From JACRBE01 sp964429005 (GTDB taxonomy: Bacteria > Chlamydiota > Chlamydiia > Chlamydiales > JACRBE01), in the NCBI GenBank assembly GCA_964429005.1, contig CAYSAJ010000002.1:1-64000 (forward strand): DNA of 64,000 nucleotides, written 5' to 3'. The translations under genes were made by a program, and so were the position numbers. Numbering within the stretch: the first letter of the stretch is position 1; each line of letters starts with the position of its first letter. Shown piece after piece: positions 27,226 to 36,536 of this stretch. The notes beneath the pieces are model-generated. The model did no database searches. It saw only the letters and a list, made by a program, of their open reading frames with translations, and was not told the origin of the DNA.

Positions 27226-30200
27226 TGTGCTTTCAAAAGATCTCGAAGTAAAAAATCACTTTTTTTTAGAAGCGTCAGCGGGCACAGGTAAAACTTTTTC
27301 TATTGAACATCTTGTGACTCGCCTTGTGCTGGAAGGAGTAGATTTTAAGAAAATTCTCGTTGTAACTTTTACTCGCGCAGCGACGCGAGAGCTAAAAAGA
27401 AGGATTGTTTCTACTTTAATAAACGCTCAAAAAAACCTGCTAACTGATGAGCCCTCTTCTATTGAATACCTAGAAAAAGTGCGAATAGGAGAGGAGAGTT
27501 CAAAAAAAGAAGCTCTGCTGAGGATTCAGCAGGCGCTCCAATCTCAAAGTAGCGCTTCAGTTTACACGATCCATGGCTTTTGCTATCGGATGCTCCAGCA
27601 ATTTTCTTTTGAAGCTCACTCCCCCCTAACTCTTTTTAATCCTGATGAAGGATCAACGAAGGGTCTTTATGTAGAGGGAATGATGGGAAGTTTTAGAGCA
27701 CAAGTAATGAAAGAGTATTTTTTTCCCTCTCAAATCCATCTTTTGTTCAAACAAGCTCATAAAAACCTCACAAATTTAATTTCTTCTTCCCTTCCCTTGA
27801 TGGAAGGAGACAAAGGACTGAGTGAAGAAACTCCAAAGGTAGAAAGAAAAGCCCAATGTCTGATCGAACAGGTTCATCAATTAAAAAGCCGAATTTCTTT
27901 AGAGGAAATTGAAGGGATCTGGGGATTTTATAAATCTGTGATTGATAGAGCAGGAAACCTCAAAGAGGAGCATACGGCATGTTTCTCTCTATGGAGGGAA
28001 GCTTACAGCGCATCTGAAGTTGACTATTCTTGGTGTAATCGCTTTATCTCGCATAAAAATTCTCTTTTTTCTTCAATACGTTTCGATAATCGAAAAAAGC
28101 AAAAATTAACAAAGTCTCAAGAAGATGCCCTGAATCGGATTGAGGAGGCTCTTTTATCTTGGAATGCTTTTATCAATGACTATACAGATCCTCTGCTCAT
28201 CCAACTAGCTCTTGTTAGAGTTTGCAAAAAGGCTATGAAAGAAAAATGGAAAACGCAAGATTTACTCCTTACAGATGATCTTCTTCATGAAATGGTAGAG
28301 GCTCTTGATCGAGAAAAATTCGTAAACAGTATTCGTGAGCAATATGAAGCGATCATTATTGATGAGTTTCAAGATACAGACCCTTTGCAGTGGAAGATTT
28401 TTTCTTACCTCTTTTTAGAAGAAAAAAAAGCGCCCGTATTTTGTCTTGTAGGAGATCCAAAGCAGTCTATTTACTCTTTTCGAAGTGCAGACCTTGATGT
28501 GTTTTTTGCGGCAAAAGAGACATTTTCTAAATCAAATCAGTACGCTCTTTTAAAAAACTTCCGCTCTAGCAAGACACTCGTAGAAGGTTGTAATCGATTA
28601 TTTTCTTGTATGCCTTCATGGTTTCCTTATTACGAAGTGGATGCATTTCAAACAGAAGATTCTCTTATTTCCATCAACCAAAAAAGTATTCACTTTTTTG
28701 GGACTGAAGGAGCCCCCCACAAGCGAGGACTTTTTCCGAGTGAAGAGCTAGAGAAAACTTTATTTTTTCCTTTTATTACGACAGAAATCATTAGATTGCA
28801 TGGAGAAGGGATTGGGCTTGATGAGCAGGTGATCCTTGTTAAAGATCGCTACCAAGCAAGGCGCCTAGAAAAATTTCTTAAAGATGCAAGAATCCCAGTA
28901 GTTTCCAACGCAAAAATGAACTTATCTGAAAGTCCTGTGTTTTTGGTTTTTGAAAGACTTTTTTCTTTGTTGACTAATCCTTATAATATCAATGAGCTTA
29001 AGCAACTTATCGCCGCTTCCCCCTTTAACGCTCCCTTATCCTTACTTGAAAAAGACCTCTCCGATGAGCACTATCAAAATATGGTAAGTGGGTTGCAGGA
29101 GCTCCGAGATATTCTCTTCAATAAAGGAATTGTTTCAGCGCTCCACACTTTCTTTCACAAACCTTTATGCACCTCAATGAGGTCTTTAAAAGAACTTCTT
29201 GCTAGCCAAGAATCTCTCGATCTTTATCAAGATGCCATCCAGCTCCTTGAGATTTTAGTCCAAGCTTCGAGCTCATTTCATGCAGGAGCAATTGATGCGC
29301 TCCATTTTTTGCAAAGACTCAAAGCTAAGGGAGGTGAAGACAACAAAAAGTTTTTCCGTAAACCTTCCAAAGAGGGATCTTGTGTCACGATTATGACGAC
29401 ATTTACGAGCAAAGGCCTTGAATTTTCTGTTGTTTTTGCTCTTGGATGCATGACACGCAGTAGTAAACAACCTGCATGGGTTTATTCAAAACGACATAAA
29501 AAGGTCATTCCCTTCGAAGGAAATGAAGATGAAGCCCTTGAAGTGATCTACGCTCAAGAAAAAGAAAAACTGCGACAACTCTACGTTGCCCTCACAAGAG
29601 CTAAAAAAAGAGTCTACATCCCTTTTTGTTTCTCCCCTGGAACGATCGTTGCAAAGGGATGCGCCTCGCCCCTTGATCTTTTCTATGCCTCTCTTTTTTA
29701 TAGAGAAGAAGATATAGAGAAGATTTATGCAAGGGTGCCAGAGCTTGAATGTACGTTATTAGAAAAATGGGTTTTGCAACATCCGTCCCTTTTTTCTTTA
29801 GAAAAACTTTCTCTTAGTCCAATAGAAAAATTTGTTCCTCAGAAAGAGGAAAGGGTTAGTGTTAGAGAGCCCCGTTCTTTCCTTCCTACAAAAAGTGATC
29901 AAAAATTTTATTCTTTTTCTTCTCTTATTCGTCATCATACAACCAAAAGTGTACCGATTTCCTCTGAAGATTTATTGCCAGCCGGGGCTCATATAGGAAA
30001 TATCTTCCACTCTATTTTCGAAAAAATTTTCCAAAATGGATGGCATCCTTCCCGCTTTCAGGAGCAGAGGAAGGGGCTTATTAGTAAGGCGATTCTTCAA
30101 TACAATTTATTAGAACATGAAGAGGCAGTGATTCGAATTATCGAAGAAACATTGAAGTGTCCTCTACAAGGGGGATTTAATCTTAGCGAGGTTCATCCCT

Positions 30201-30544
30201 CTCATGTACTTCAAGAAACAGAATTTCTTTTCCCATTAGAAAAAGAGTCTTTAATGAAAGGGTTTATCGATCTCATCTTTTTTCATGAGGGCAAATTTCA
30301 TATTCTTGATTGGAAGTCAAATCGGCTTGAAAAGTACGAGGAAGAGCATCTTAGAGGAGCCATGGAGCAGCACGAGTATTTTCTACAGGGAAATATTTAT
30401 TACGAAGCTCTCATGAGATACATGGGGCTGCTCGGATTTGACCCAAGTAAGCATTTTGGAGGGATTCACTACTTGTTTATAAGAGGTCCTGCTGTATATT
30501 CTTTTGCTCCTACAATACAAGCGCATGAATTGATTAAGAGGTGA
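27212..30544 (+). CDS. recB: exodeoxyribonuclease V subunit RecB
   Basis: 3'-5' helicase and nuclease subunit of RecBCD, 1,110 residues. UvrD/Rep-type helicase motifs are in order: Walker A FLEASAGTGKTFSIEHL (residues ~12-30), motif Ia VTFTRAATREL, Walker B IIDEFQDTDPLQW, motif III VGDPKQSIYSFRSAD, motif IV region LKNFRSS, motif V TFTSKGLEFSVVF and motif VI YVALTRAKKRVY. The C-terminal nuclease domain has GNIFHSIFE, GFIDLIFFH and ILDWKSN, the catalytic D and DWK residues. All active-site residues look intact. It is coupled to recC by overlap, and its stop is inside the ribosome site of recD. Confidence 0.96.
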   Translation: MQIFDVLSKDLEVKNHFFLEASAGTGKTFSIEHLVTRLVLEGVDFKKILVVTFTRAATRELKRRIVSTLINAQKNLLTDEPSSIEYLEKVRIGEESSKKEALLRIQQALQSQSSASVYTIHGFCYRMLQQFSFEAHSPLTLFNPDEGSTKGLYVEGMMGSFRAQVMKEYFFPSQIHLLFKQAHKNLTNLISSSLPLMEGDKGLSEETPKVERKAQCLIEQVHQLKSRISLEEIEGIWGFYKSVIDRAGNLKEEHTACFSLWREAYSASEVDYSWCNRFISHKNSLFSSIRFDNRKKQKLTKSQEDALNRIEEALLSWNAFINDYTDPLLIQLALVRVCKKAMKEKWKTQDLLLTDDLLHEMVEALDREKFVNSIREQYEAIIIDEFQDTDPLQWKIFSYLFLEEKKAPVFCLVGDPKQSIYSFRSADLDVFFAAKETFSKSNQYALLKNFRSSKTLVEGCNRLFSCMPSWFPYYEVDAFQTEDSLISINQKSIHFFGTEGAPHKRGLFPSEELEKTLFFPFITTEIIRLHGEGIGLDEQVILVKDRYQARRLEKFLKDARIPVVSNAKMNLSESPVFLVFERLFSLLTNPYNINELKQLIAASPFNAPLSLLEKDLSDEHYQNMVSGLQELRDILFNKGIVSALHTFFHKPLCTSMRSLKELLASQESLDLYQDAIQLLEILVQASSSFHAGAIDALHFLQRLKAKGGEDNKKFFRKPSKEGSCVTIMTTFTSKGLEFSVVFALGCMTRSSKQPAWVYSKRHKKVIPFEGNEDEALEVIYAQEKEKLRQLYVALTRAKKRVYIPFCFSPGTIVAKGCASPLDLFYASLFYREEDIEKIYARVPELECTLLEKWVLQHPSLFSLEKLSLSPIEKFVPQKEERVSVREPRSFLPTKSDQKFYSFSSLIRHHTTKSVPISSEDLLPAGAHIGNIFHSIFEKIFQNGWHPSRFQEQRKGLISKAILQYNLLEHEEAVIRIIEETLKCPLQGGFNLSEVHPSHVLQETEFLFPLEKESLMKGFIDLIFFHEGKFHILDWKSNRLEKYEEEHLRGAMEQHEYFLQGNIYYEALMRYMGLLGFDPSKHFGGIHYLFIRGPAVYSFAPTIQAHELIKR

Positions 30545-30546
30545 TT

Positions 30547-32049
30547 ATGGAAACTTTGCAGTATCTCACAAATCATTTTTGCAATCTAATCTTTGAAAGA
30601 GGAGGAATACTCCCCACATCTGCCCATAAGCTTTTTCTCTCTAAAATTCTTGAAAATGCTTTTGAAGGTCATTTTTGCACAGATGGGGTCGAGTTTCGAG
30701 AGGATATTTCTGACTTATATGGTATTGTGATCGAGAAAATTGAGGATCTCCATCAAAAAGTTTTTTTGCCTATCTGTGAATATAAGGGGCTTTATTATCT
30801 TCATCGAAATTGGTATCTGGAAAGACAAATCGCGGAAGCTTTGCTCTCTTTAGAACGAAGAGATCCCCCCCATCTACAACTCGACTTTTCAGTAACAAAT
30901 TCGCTCAGTGAAGAACAAAAACAGGCATTAGATTTTTTTGTTACATCGAATTGGATGCTTCTATCAGGGGGGCCTGGTCGTGGAAAAACGTTTACTGCTG
31001 CCTCTTTGGTTGCTGCTATGCCTTTATCTACTAAGGTCTTAGTCGCTGCGCCTACAGGAAAGGCTACATGGCACTTGTATGATCAAATCAAGAAACGAGC
31101 CCCTTCACATATGGTTGAGGCTTCTACCTTACATTCTCTCCTTTATTCAATGGAAGAGCATCAAAAAATACCTCATGATGTGATCATTGTAGATGAGGCC
31201 TCGATGATAGATGCGGGAATTTTTCACCGCTTTTTAGATAAAATTGGCCCTAAATCAAAGTTACTTCTCATGGGGGACATTGATCAACTCCCTCCCGTAG
31301 AAACAGGGATGGTGTTCGCTGAACTCTTTCACTTCGCACAAAAGACGAAAAAAATCCCTCATGTTCAACTTCTTTTCTGTTATCGCTCTGATAGGCAAGA
31401 TATTTTGTCGCTGGCGGAGCATATCAATAATCAAGACCTCTCGTTTCGAGAGCTCAGTAGTGAGGCTGTTTCATTTCATTCATTAACTACATATGAGAGA
31501 GAAAATCTCCTCACTTTAGCAAAGAAATATTATCTCTTTAGAGGTGATAGTCTTGAAGATGCAAAAAAACGATTTGATCAGTTTCGAATTTTAACCGCTA
31601 TGCAAGTAGGGCCTTATGGCGTGAGAGCTTTGAATGAAATGATTCATGATGTCCTCTTAAAAGAAAAAGAGGGTGGCAGTATGTTTCCTGTTTTAATCAC
31701 GAAAACAAACTACGAGCTCGGAATTTTTAATGGAGAAACGGGTTTTGTGATGAAAAATCGTGTCTACTTGCAAAAAGAGAAAGGATGGATTTCTCTTCCC
31801 TTGCCTGTTATTCCTTCTTACGAACTTGCTTATGCGATGACAGTGCATAAAAGCCAAGGGAGCGAATATGACCATGTTATATTAATTCTTCCTGAAGGAA
31901 GTGAAGTTTTTGGCAAAGAGCTCATATATACTGGAGTGACAAGAACTCGGAAAAAACTAGAAATTATATCAACAGAGAAAACTTTTAAAGAATGTTTGGC
32001 TAAGAAAAGTAAGAGAAAATCTTGTCTTGCGAGTCACTTGGAAGGATAG
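30547..32049 (+). CDS. recD: exodeoxyribonuclease V subunit RecD
   Basis: 5'-3' helicase subunit of RecBCD, 500 residues. Superfamily 1B motifs: LLSGGPGRGKTFTAASLV near residue 140, APTGKATWHLYDQI, IIVDEASMID, LLMGDIDQLPPVETG and YAMTVHKSQGSEYDHVIL with VTRTRKKLEI at the end. The frame opens at GTG 30541; ATG 30547 has GAGGTG at proper distance and is preferred. The three subunits form one operon in the order C-B-D. In C. trachomatis, as I recall, recD lies apart from recBC, so the compact form here is worth noting. Confidence 0.94.
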   Translation: METLQYLTNHFCNLIFERGGILPTSAHKLFLSKILENAFEGHFCTDGVEFREDISDLYGIVIEKIEDLHQKVFLPICEYKGLYYLHRNWYLERQIAEALLSLERRDPPHLQLDFSVTNSLSEEQKQALDFFVTSNWMLLSGGPGRGKTFTAASLVAAMPLSTKVLVAAPTGKATWHLYDQIKKRAPSHMVEASTLHSLLYSMEEHQKIPHDVIIVDEASMIDAGIFHRFLDKIGPKSKLLLMGDIDQLPPVETGMVFAELFHFAQKTKKIPHVQLLFCYRSDRQDILSLAEHINNQDLSFRELSSEAVSFHSLTTYERENLLTLAKKYYLFRGDSLEDAKKRFDQFRILTAMQVGPYGVRALNEMIHDVLLKEKEGGSMFPVLITKTNYELGIFNGETGFVMKNRVYLQKEKGWISLPLPVIPSYELAYAMTVHKSQGSEYDHVILILPEGSEVFGKELIYTGVTRTRKKLEIISTEKTFKECLAKKSKRKSCLASHLEG

Positions 32050-32090
32050 AAAAAAGATAGGATGAGAATTCACCCTATCTGGAAATTTTT
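32050..32090. terminator. bidirectional terminator between recD and rpsT
   Basis: AGATAGG (32055-32061) pairs with CCTATCT (32074-32080), with further TGA/TCA pairing inside. On the minus strand a run of six T follows the stem and should end rpsT. On the plus strand ATTTTT follows after four bases and could end recD. Confidence 0.8.
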
Positions 32091-32376
32091 AGCTAACTTT
32101 TGCAGCAAATCTAGATTTAGAACGAGCCGCTTTATTCGCTTTATAAACGCCCTTCTTTACCCCTTTGTCATAAAGGCTGTAAAGTTCGTTGAGTTTGTCG
32201 GTTGTGTCTTCTGAATTGCTTGCTTTTAAAGCTTCTTCAAAAGAACGAACAGCTGTACGAACTCTTGATTTAAAAGTTTTATTTTCTAAACGACGTTTTT
32301 CGCTTTGAATTTGTCTTTTTTTCGCTGTTGGCTGCCTTTCTTTTGCGCCTTCTTTTGCTTTTTGGTCTTTTGCCAT
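32089..32376 (-). CDS. rpsT: 30S ribosomal protein S20
   Basis: Binds 16S rRNA early in 30S assembly. The 95-residue protein is highly basic with the S20 pattern: KKRQIQSEKRRLENKTFKSRVRTAVRSF, LNELYSLYDKGVKKGVYKANKAARSKSRFA. A charged N-terminal extension (MAKDQKAKEGAKERQPT) precedes it. AGAGGG stands a few bases before ATG. In C. trachomatis rpsT is next to a small gene and rpoD; here two accessory genes lie between them. Confidence 0.96.
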   Translation of the reverse strand: MAKDQKAKEGAKERQPTAKKRQIQSEKRRLENKTFKSRVRTAVRSFEEALKASNSEDTTDKLNELYSLYDKGVKKGVYKANKAARSKSRFAAKVS

Positions 32377-32614
32377 TTTCCCTCTAGAACGAAGTGGTAA
32401 AAATTAAAAGGCCTAGTATAGCAGGCGAGTTTATATTGAGCAACAAAGATTCCTCAGGCTTCTTGAAAGCTTGGGAAACAAGGTAAATCTAATTTTTAAG
32501 TTTAATTTAAATAATAATTTAACAAAACAACATTAATTCAAAGTTAATATTTTAGTATTATTAAATTAATTCCGTAAATAAAATTAGGTTAATTTAAATA
32601 ATTAAGAAGGTTTT

Positions 32615-34894
32615 ATGACTGATTTACGTTTTGCTTTACCAAAAGAAAACTACGGAGCGATTCGGCTCCTAGCTTGGGGTGTTTGCAGAGGGCACATCAA
32701 AGAGGCATCGAAAGGATCTTTCGGTAACCGCCTTGTCCATGCTTTGATCGCAACGACTCAAATTCTTCCTATCATTGGTCATATTGCCGCTTTATTCGAA
32801 AAAGTCATTGTAAGCTGTTATAGACCAGCTACTTCCACCTCTACTAACTTAACAGGGAAAAGAGTGGAACACCTCGATATTTCTGGACATAATGAAGGCG
32901 GAAAAGCCCCAGCTACTGCAGTAGGATCTCAAGGTGGCAGAGACGATGCGGCCCTTCCTCATTCTGATGGAGCTGCTGCTCCCGCTCCAGCTGACTCTGG
33001 CTCCCAACCTGCAGCTCTTCCCGCAGAAGGTGCTGATAGACCTCTTGCTACATCACCAGTTTCTAGAGATGGAGATACGGGGGATGCAGTTCCAGCCCCA
33101 GCTTTACAGAATACGGCTACGGCTATGCCTTTAGGCTCTCCACATGATGGAGCACCCACAGCGGCCTTAACTGATATTGGTCAACAACCACTGGCCATTG
33201 CCTCTGAGGGTTCTAATGGGACTCATGCAGCAGAACGTGAAGGTGATGATGCGCCTGCTGCCCAAGCTTTACAACAAGGCGCAGCTACCCTAATCGCTTC
33301 CACTCATACCGGTGAACTCGCAGCTGCTTCAGGTGAAGGTGCCAGAGACGATGCGGCCTCAGCGCCAGCTCCGGCTTTACAACAGACTACTCCAGGTGCT
33401 TCCTCGCCCCTTCCTCATTCTGATGTTGTTGCTGCTCCCGCTCCAGCCGATACTGGCTCTCAACCTGCATCTCTTCCCACACAAGGTGCCGATACACCTC
33501 TTGTTACATCATTAGTTTCTGGCATGGTGGGCGATTCTACTAGGCCAGGTTCTCCACGAACTGTAACGACCTCGTTATCTGCACCTTCTCATGATGGTGA
33601 AGGTCAACCAAGTAGTTCTTTTCTTGCATCTATCGCTTCCCCTGTAATCGTTGGAGAGGGGGTTTCTACTTCTAGCGCAGGAACTCTAGAGTCTCTTTCT
33701 CCAAGCTCGCATCATCGAGGGAGTTCCTCTCCAATTGGCTTCAGGAGTGCAGTTTCTCCCATGAATGGAGATCGTGTGAGAGGTAGACAGAATGGTACTA
33801 TGACTTCACTTTTGCCTGGTGCTTTAATTGTTGAAGAAGGGGCCCGCTCACCATCTAGAGCAAGCATGTCTCCTCCTAGGATCTCTCCCAATCGAGGAAT
33901 TTACTCTCCATTAGTATCAAGTCTTTCTGCGGCGTCTGATGGAGCTAGCGATTTTGAGGGCGAAGATTCCTCCGGACGATTAGTTCCTACAGACTCGCCT
34001 AGATCGCCTCTTCCAAGCCATTTAACCGAGGAAAGAACAGCAGCTTCATCCCCAGCAACTTCCCTTCGTGGTGAAGATGTTGTTGGCACAGCTGGCGACG
34101 GAGAAGGGGGGGTGAATGAAGATGATTTAATCCTTTCCCTGAAAGTAATACATGAAAATCCTGTGTCAACAGGCACCCCTATTCGAATGCCGCCAAGGAA
34201 ATCTCGCTCATTAGAAAGACCTTCTTTAAGAGATACGGCAGCTCGAGTTCATAGGGCAGGATCTCTTGGTCCTGCTAAACCCATAACTCTTAGAAATGCT
34301 ATTGCGTCGAGGCTTTATGGACAATCTTTAGCAGGATCTATGACAAGAGCTGAGCCCCCAACTTTGTCTCCTCGCCGACGAAGCATTGAAGTTGCTTCAA
34401 TTTCATCTGCTGCTGCTACTGCAGTTGCGTCATCTCGACGTCCCGCAGATCCTTCTATGAGAGCCTCTATTGCTAGATTGAGAGCCAGAGAAATAACATA
34501 CAGGAATCGTTTGGCAGGAACTGTAGTACGACCCTCTTTAAGCTTTGCAGCTGAAACTCATGTAGTAGACGATACCCCTATACCTAGACCTCCACTTTCA
34601 GCGGGGGCGCCTGCAGCAGCTGGAGCTGGTTTAGCTAGTGTCCCAGTTCGGGTTGGTAGGGCAGCAGCAGTCGCGCCTAGTCAAGGAAAGATTTGTCGAC
34701 AAGTAGTTGCTGTGAAGCTTCATGGACTCGGTTCTTTGCCCCTACACAGTTCGATAACTCCCTCCCATGGGGCTGCGCATCCACCCCCACCTCCGCCTCC
34801 ACCACCCTTGGTGCCGATCGTCACTCAATTGGAATTATTAGCATCTCGTAGGGAATTAATGGCCAGAATTCTTCGAGGAATGAACGGAAAATAA
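32615..34894 (+). CDS. large Ala/Pro/Ser-rich protein with N-terminal membrane module and polyproline/WH2-like C-terminus
   Basis: A 759-residue protein without known family. Residues 1-70 carry the module WGVCRGHIKEA, FGNRLVHALIATTQILPIIGHIAALFEKVIV, shared with the next gene. Residues ~75-720 are low-complexity (A, P, S, T, G, D), predicted disordered, with an internal duplication (see repeats). Near the C-terminus nine prolines in a row (residues 723-731) are followed by ELLASRRELMARILRGMNGK. The last part matches the L-L-x-x-I-x-x-G pattern of actin-binding WH2 motifs with Met at the second Leu, without the full LKKV end. Polyproline next to an actin motif is known from host nucleation factors and from chlamydial Tarp. 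No signal peptide. A host-directed effector is a reasonable but unproven reading. Confidence 0.65.
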   Translation: MTDLRFALPKENYGAIRLLAWGVCRGHIKEASKGSFGNRLVHALIATTQILPIIGHIAALFEKVIVSCYRPATSTSTNLTGKRVEHLDISGHNEGGKAPATAVGSQGGRDDAALPHSDGAAAPAPADSGSQPAALPAEGADRPLATSPVSRDGDTGDAVPAPALQNTATAMPLGSPHDGAPTAALTDIGQQPLAIASEGSNGTHAAEREGDDAPAAQALQQGAATLIASTHTGELAAASGEGARDDAASAPAPALQQTTPGASSPLPHSDVVAAPAPADTGSQPASLPTQGADTPLVTSLVSGMVGDSTRPGSPRTVTTSLSAPSHDGEGQPSSSFLASIASPVIVGEGVSTSSAGTLESLSPSSHHRGSSSPIGFRSAVSPMNGDRVRGRQNGTMTSLLPGALIVEEGARSPSRASMSPPRISPNRGIYSPLVSSLSAASDGASDFEGEDSSGRLVPTDSPRSPLPSHLTEERTAASSPATSLRGEDVVGTAGDGEGGVNEDDLILSLKVIHENPVSTGTPIRMPPRKSRSLERPSLRDTAARVHRAGSLGPAKPITLRNAIASRLYGQSLAGSMTRAEPPTLSPRRRSIEVASISSAAATAVASSRRPADPSMRASIARLRAREITYRNRLAGTVVRPSLSFAAETHVVDDTPIPRPPLSAGAPAAAGAGLASVPVRVGRAAAVAPSQGKICRQVVAVKLHGLGSLPLHSSITPSHGAAHPPPPPPPPPLVPIVTQLELLASRRELMARILRGMNGK
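32952..33064 (+). repeat. 113-base intragenic repeat, copy 1
   Basis: First copy of a direct repeat inside the 759-residue gene. It encodes a segment with LPHSD, APAPAD, GSQPA and GAD. Comparison by eye gives about 98 of 113 identical bases with copy 2, no gaps, offset exactly 456 bases (152 codons), so the frame is kept. Confidence 0.85.
33408..33520 (+). repeat. 113-base intragenic repeat, copy 2
   Basis: Second copy of the repeat described at 32952. Sequences between the copies contain shorter related pieces (for example around 32934 and 33337, both coding for RDDAA), which suggests several rounds of duplication in this low-complexity region. Confidence 0.85.
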
Positions 34895-34986
34895 TGAAAA
34901 AAGTGAATTAAAAAATAGAATTAATTTTAAGGGTTTTATCTGTTTCCAAAATGCTTTAAAATGACTCTTTTCTAGGGGTGCTATTT

Positions 34987-35892
34987 ATGGAAACTTTGAA
35001 ATATTCTTTAGATTCTTCAAATTACACATGGTCAAAGACTCTAGGCTGGGGACTTTGCGCAGCTCATGCGAGTAAAGTATATGAAGGGAAGTTGGGCGAG
35101 CGTATCGTACACTTTTTGATAGCAGCTGTTGAATCGATACCTCTTATTGGACAAATAGCTTCTCTGTTTGAGAAAATTATTGTGAGTTCATTTGTGAGTG
35201 AAAGACCTCCTCAAGCTGTCGCTTCAAGTGCCCTTACGGCGGAGCCAGTTCCGGGTGCAGCTGAAGGCCTTAGGCTCCCACCTCCTCCGGTAGGAGAAGC
35301 TACACAAACTTCAGCACCAGCTTCAAGCGAGTCGATGAGAGCTCTAGATATTCCTTTACTACAGCCCTGTTTCAAAAGATTTTACCTAGGAGATACTGCT
35401 AAGGTCAAAACGAATAATGCGGTTTCAAAAGAAGAGGCTCTTGTGGTTTCATTTATGGGATTTACTGAAGAAGGGCTTGTTGAAGCGGGATATAGACGAG
35501 AAAATTTGCGAGTTTTTTCTCCCCTTTTGTTGAAGAAAGAGGGTAGTGAAAGTCTTGATGAGCTTCAAGGTAGATTAGATCCAATTTTTAGGATGCTTGA
35601 TGCTTGCGGTACATCTCAAAAGCCCATCGTTTTTCATATCCCTCTATGGGCTGGGTTTGATGAGGGAATAGTCACTGATATCATAATTTCTTCACGTTTA
35701 GTTTTGATGTTGTATATGGTTAATTCTCTCTTAGAAAACGACCCAAACTCTTCAGCAACGGCAAGGGGTCTGATGGCAGAGGTTGTTTCCTCTTATCCCG
35801 CTTTTCATACTCTTCCAAATTGGTATATTGAAATTTTGCAGGCATACATGGAACACCGTAGATCGTATCATCGCCTTACAGCTTTAGAGTAA
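34987..35892 (+). CDS. protein with the same N-terminal membrane module, unknown C-terminal domain
   Basis: A 301-residue protein. The frame opens at GTG 34978, but ATG 34987 follows AGGGGTG at six bases. Residues 1-65 share with the preceding gene WGLCAAHASKVYEG, GERIVHFLIAAVESIPLIGQIASLFEKIIV. A Pro/Ala/Ser linker of ~60 residues follows. The C-terminal ~175 residues look folded (EEALVVSFMGFTEEGLVEAGY, KPIVFHIPLWAGFDEGIVTDIIISSRLVLMLYMV) but match nothing I know. The same module joined to a different domain argues for a targeting or anchoring role. It stands between rpsT and rpoD as part of a small insertion. Confidence 0.7.
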   Translation: METLKYSLDSSNYTWSKTLGWGLCAAHASKVYEGKLGERIVHFLIAAVESIPLIGQIASLFEKIIVSSFVSERPPQAVASSALTAEPVPGAAEGLRLPPPPVGEATQTSAPASSESMRALDIPLLQPCFKRFYLGDTAKVKTNNAVSKEEALVVSFMGFTEEGLVEAGYRRENLRVFSPLLLKKEGSESLDELQGRLDPIFRMLDACGTSQKPIVFHIPLWAGFDEGIVTDIIISSRLVLMLYMVNSLLENDPNSSATARGLMAEVVSSYPAFHTLPNWYIEILQAYMEHRRSYHRLTALE

Positions 35893-35950
35893 GTTTTTGT
35901 TTTTTCAAAATCTTGTTTTTGTAAGAGTAGGGATAAAAAAGACTTTTTGT

Positions 35951-36436
35951 ATGAAATTTCTGCAGCATAAGAGTCGTCTTTTATGGATGACTCTTTTTCT
36001 CCTTTCATTTGGCACTTTTTCCTTTTTTCTGGCAGAGGCAGCTATCAAAACTTATCACTACGTGGTTTTTTCGATTCCTGTCATTCCTAAAACTATGCAT
36101 TGGAAAGTGAAAGAAGTAAAAGAGGGAGTTTTTAATATTGAAGTGGCCTATTGGTTTAATTATAAAAATAAAACCTATCAAAAAGTTTATTTATTTAACG
36201 AAAAGCCTTTGGGAAATAAACAACTTGCTTACGAACAAATTCAATTTCTCCAACAAAAACCTTGGACGGTATGGCTTTCCAAATGGAGCGTAGAAGATTC
36301 CACTTTGGAAAGAACAGTCTCTTTAAAGCTTATCCTGAGGGCTTTTCTAGCCTTCGCTGTTTTTGCTTACTTTATCTTTCTTCACTATTACTATGCCCGC
36401 TCAGAAGAATCTGATGGGAAAAGGTTTGAAATTTAG
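35951..36436 (+). CDS. small membrane protein preceding rpoD
   Basis: A 161-residue protein with one N-terminal membrane helix (LLWMTLFLLSFGTFSFFL), an extracytoplasmic domain of ~90 residues (IPKTMHWKVKEVKEGVFNIEV and YEQIQFLQQKPWTVWLS), and a second helix near the C-terminus (LILRAFLAFAVFAYFIFLHYY). The frame opens at TTG 35897, but ATG 35951 (MKFLQHKSRLLW) gives the natural start. It probably corresponds to the small gene between rpsT and rpoD in Chlamydia (CT616 as I recall), judged from position. Function unknown. Confidence 0.7.
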   Translation: MKFLQHKSRLLWMTLFLLSFGTFSFFLAEAAIKTYHYVVFSIPVIPKTMHWKVKEVKEGVFNIEVAYWFNYKNKTYQKVYLFNEKPLGNKQLAYEQIQFLQQKPWTVWLSKWSVEDSTLERTVSLKLILRAFLAFAVFAYFIFLHYYYARSEESDGKRFEI

Positions 36437-36536
36437 TAATTATTGAGATAAAATTTAGATTCATTTAAAAAAATTATTGACAGCATCATCTTGATTGCTG
36501 AACACTAAATATTGATTCACTGGGCCTAATTCATTC

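Noticed and set aside
33312..33515. Alternative frame inside the Ala/Pro/Ser-rich gene with Leu/Pro-rich product
   Set aside because: It is a by-product of repetitive, biased codons; the main frame is continuous over 759 codons and has the conserved N-terminal module.
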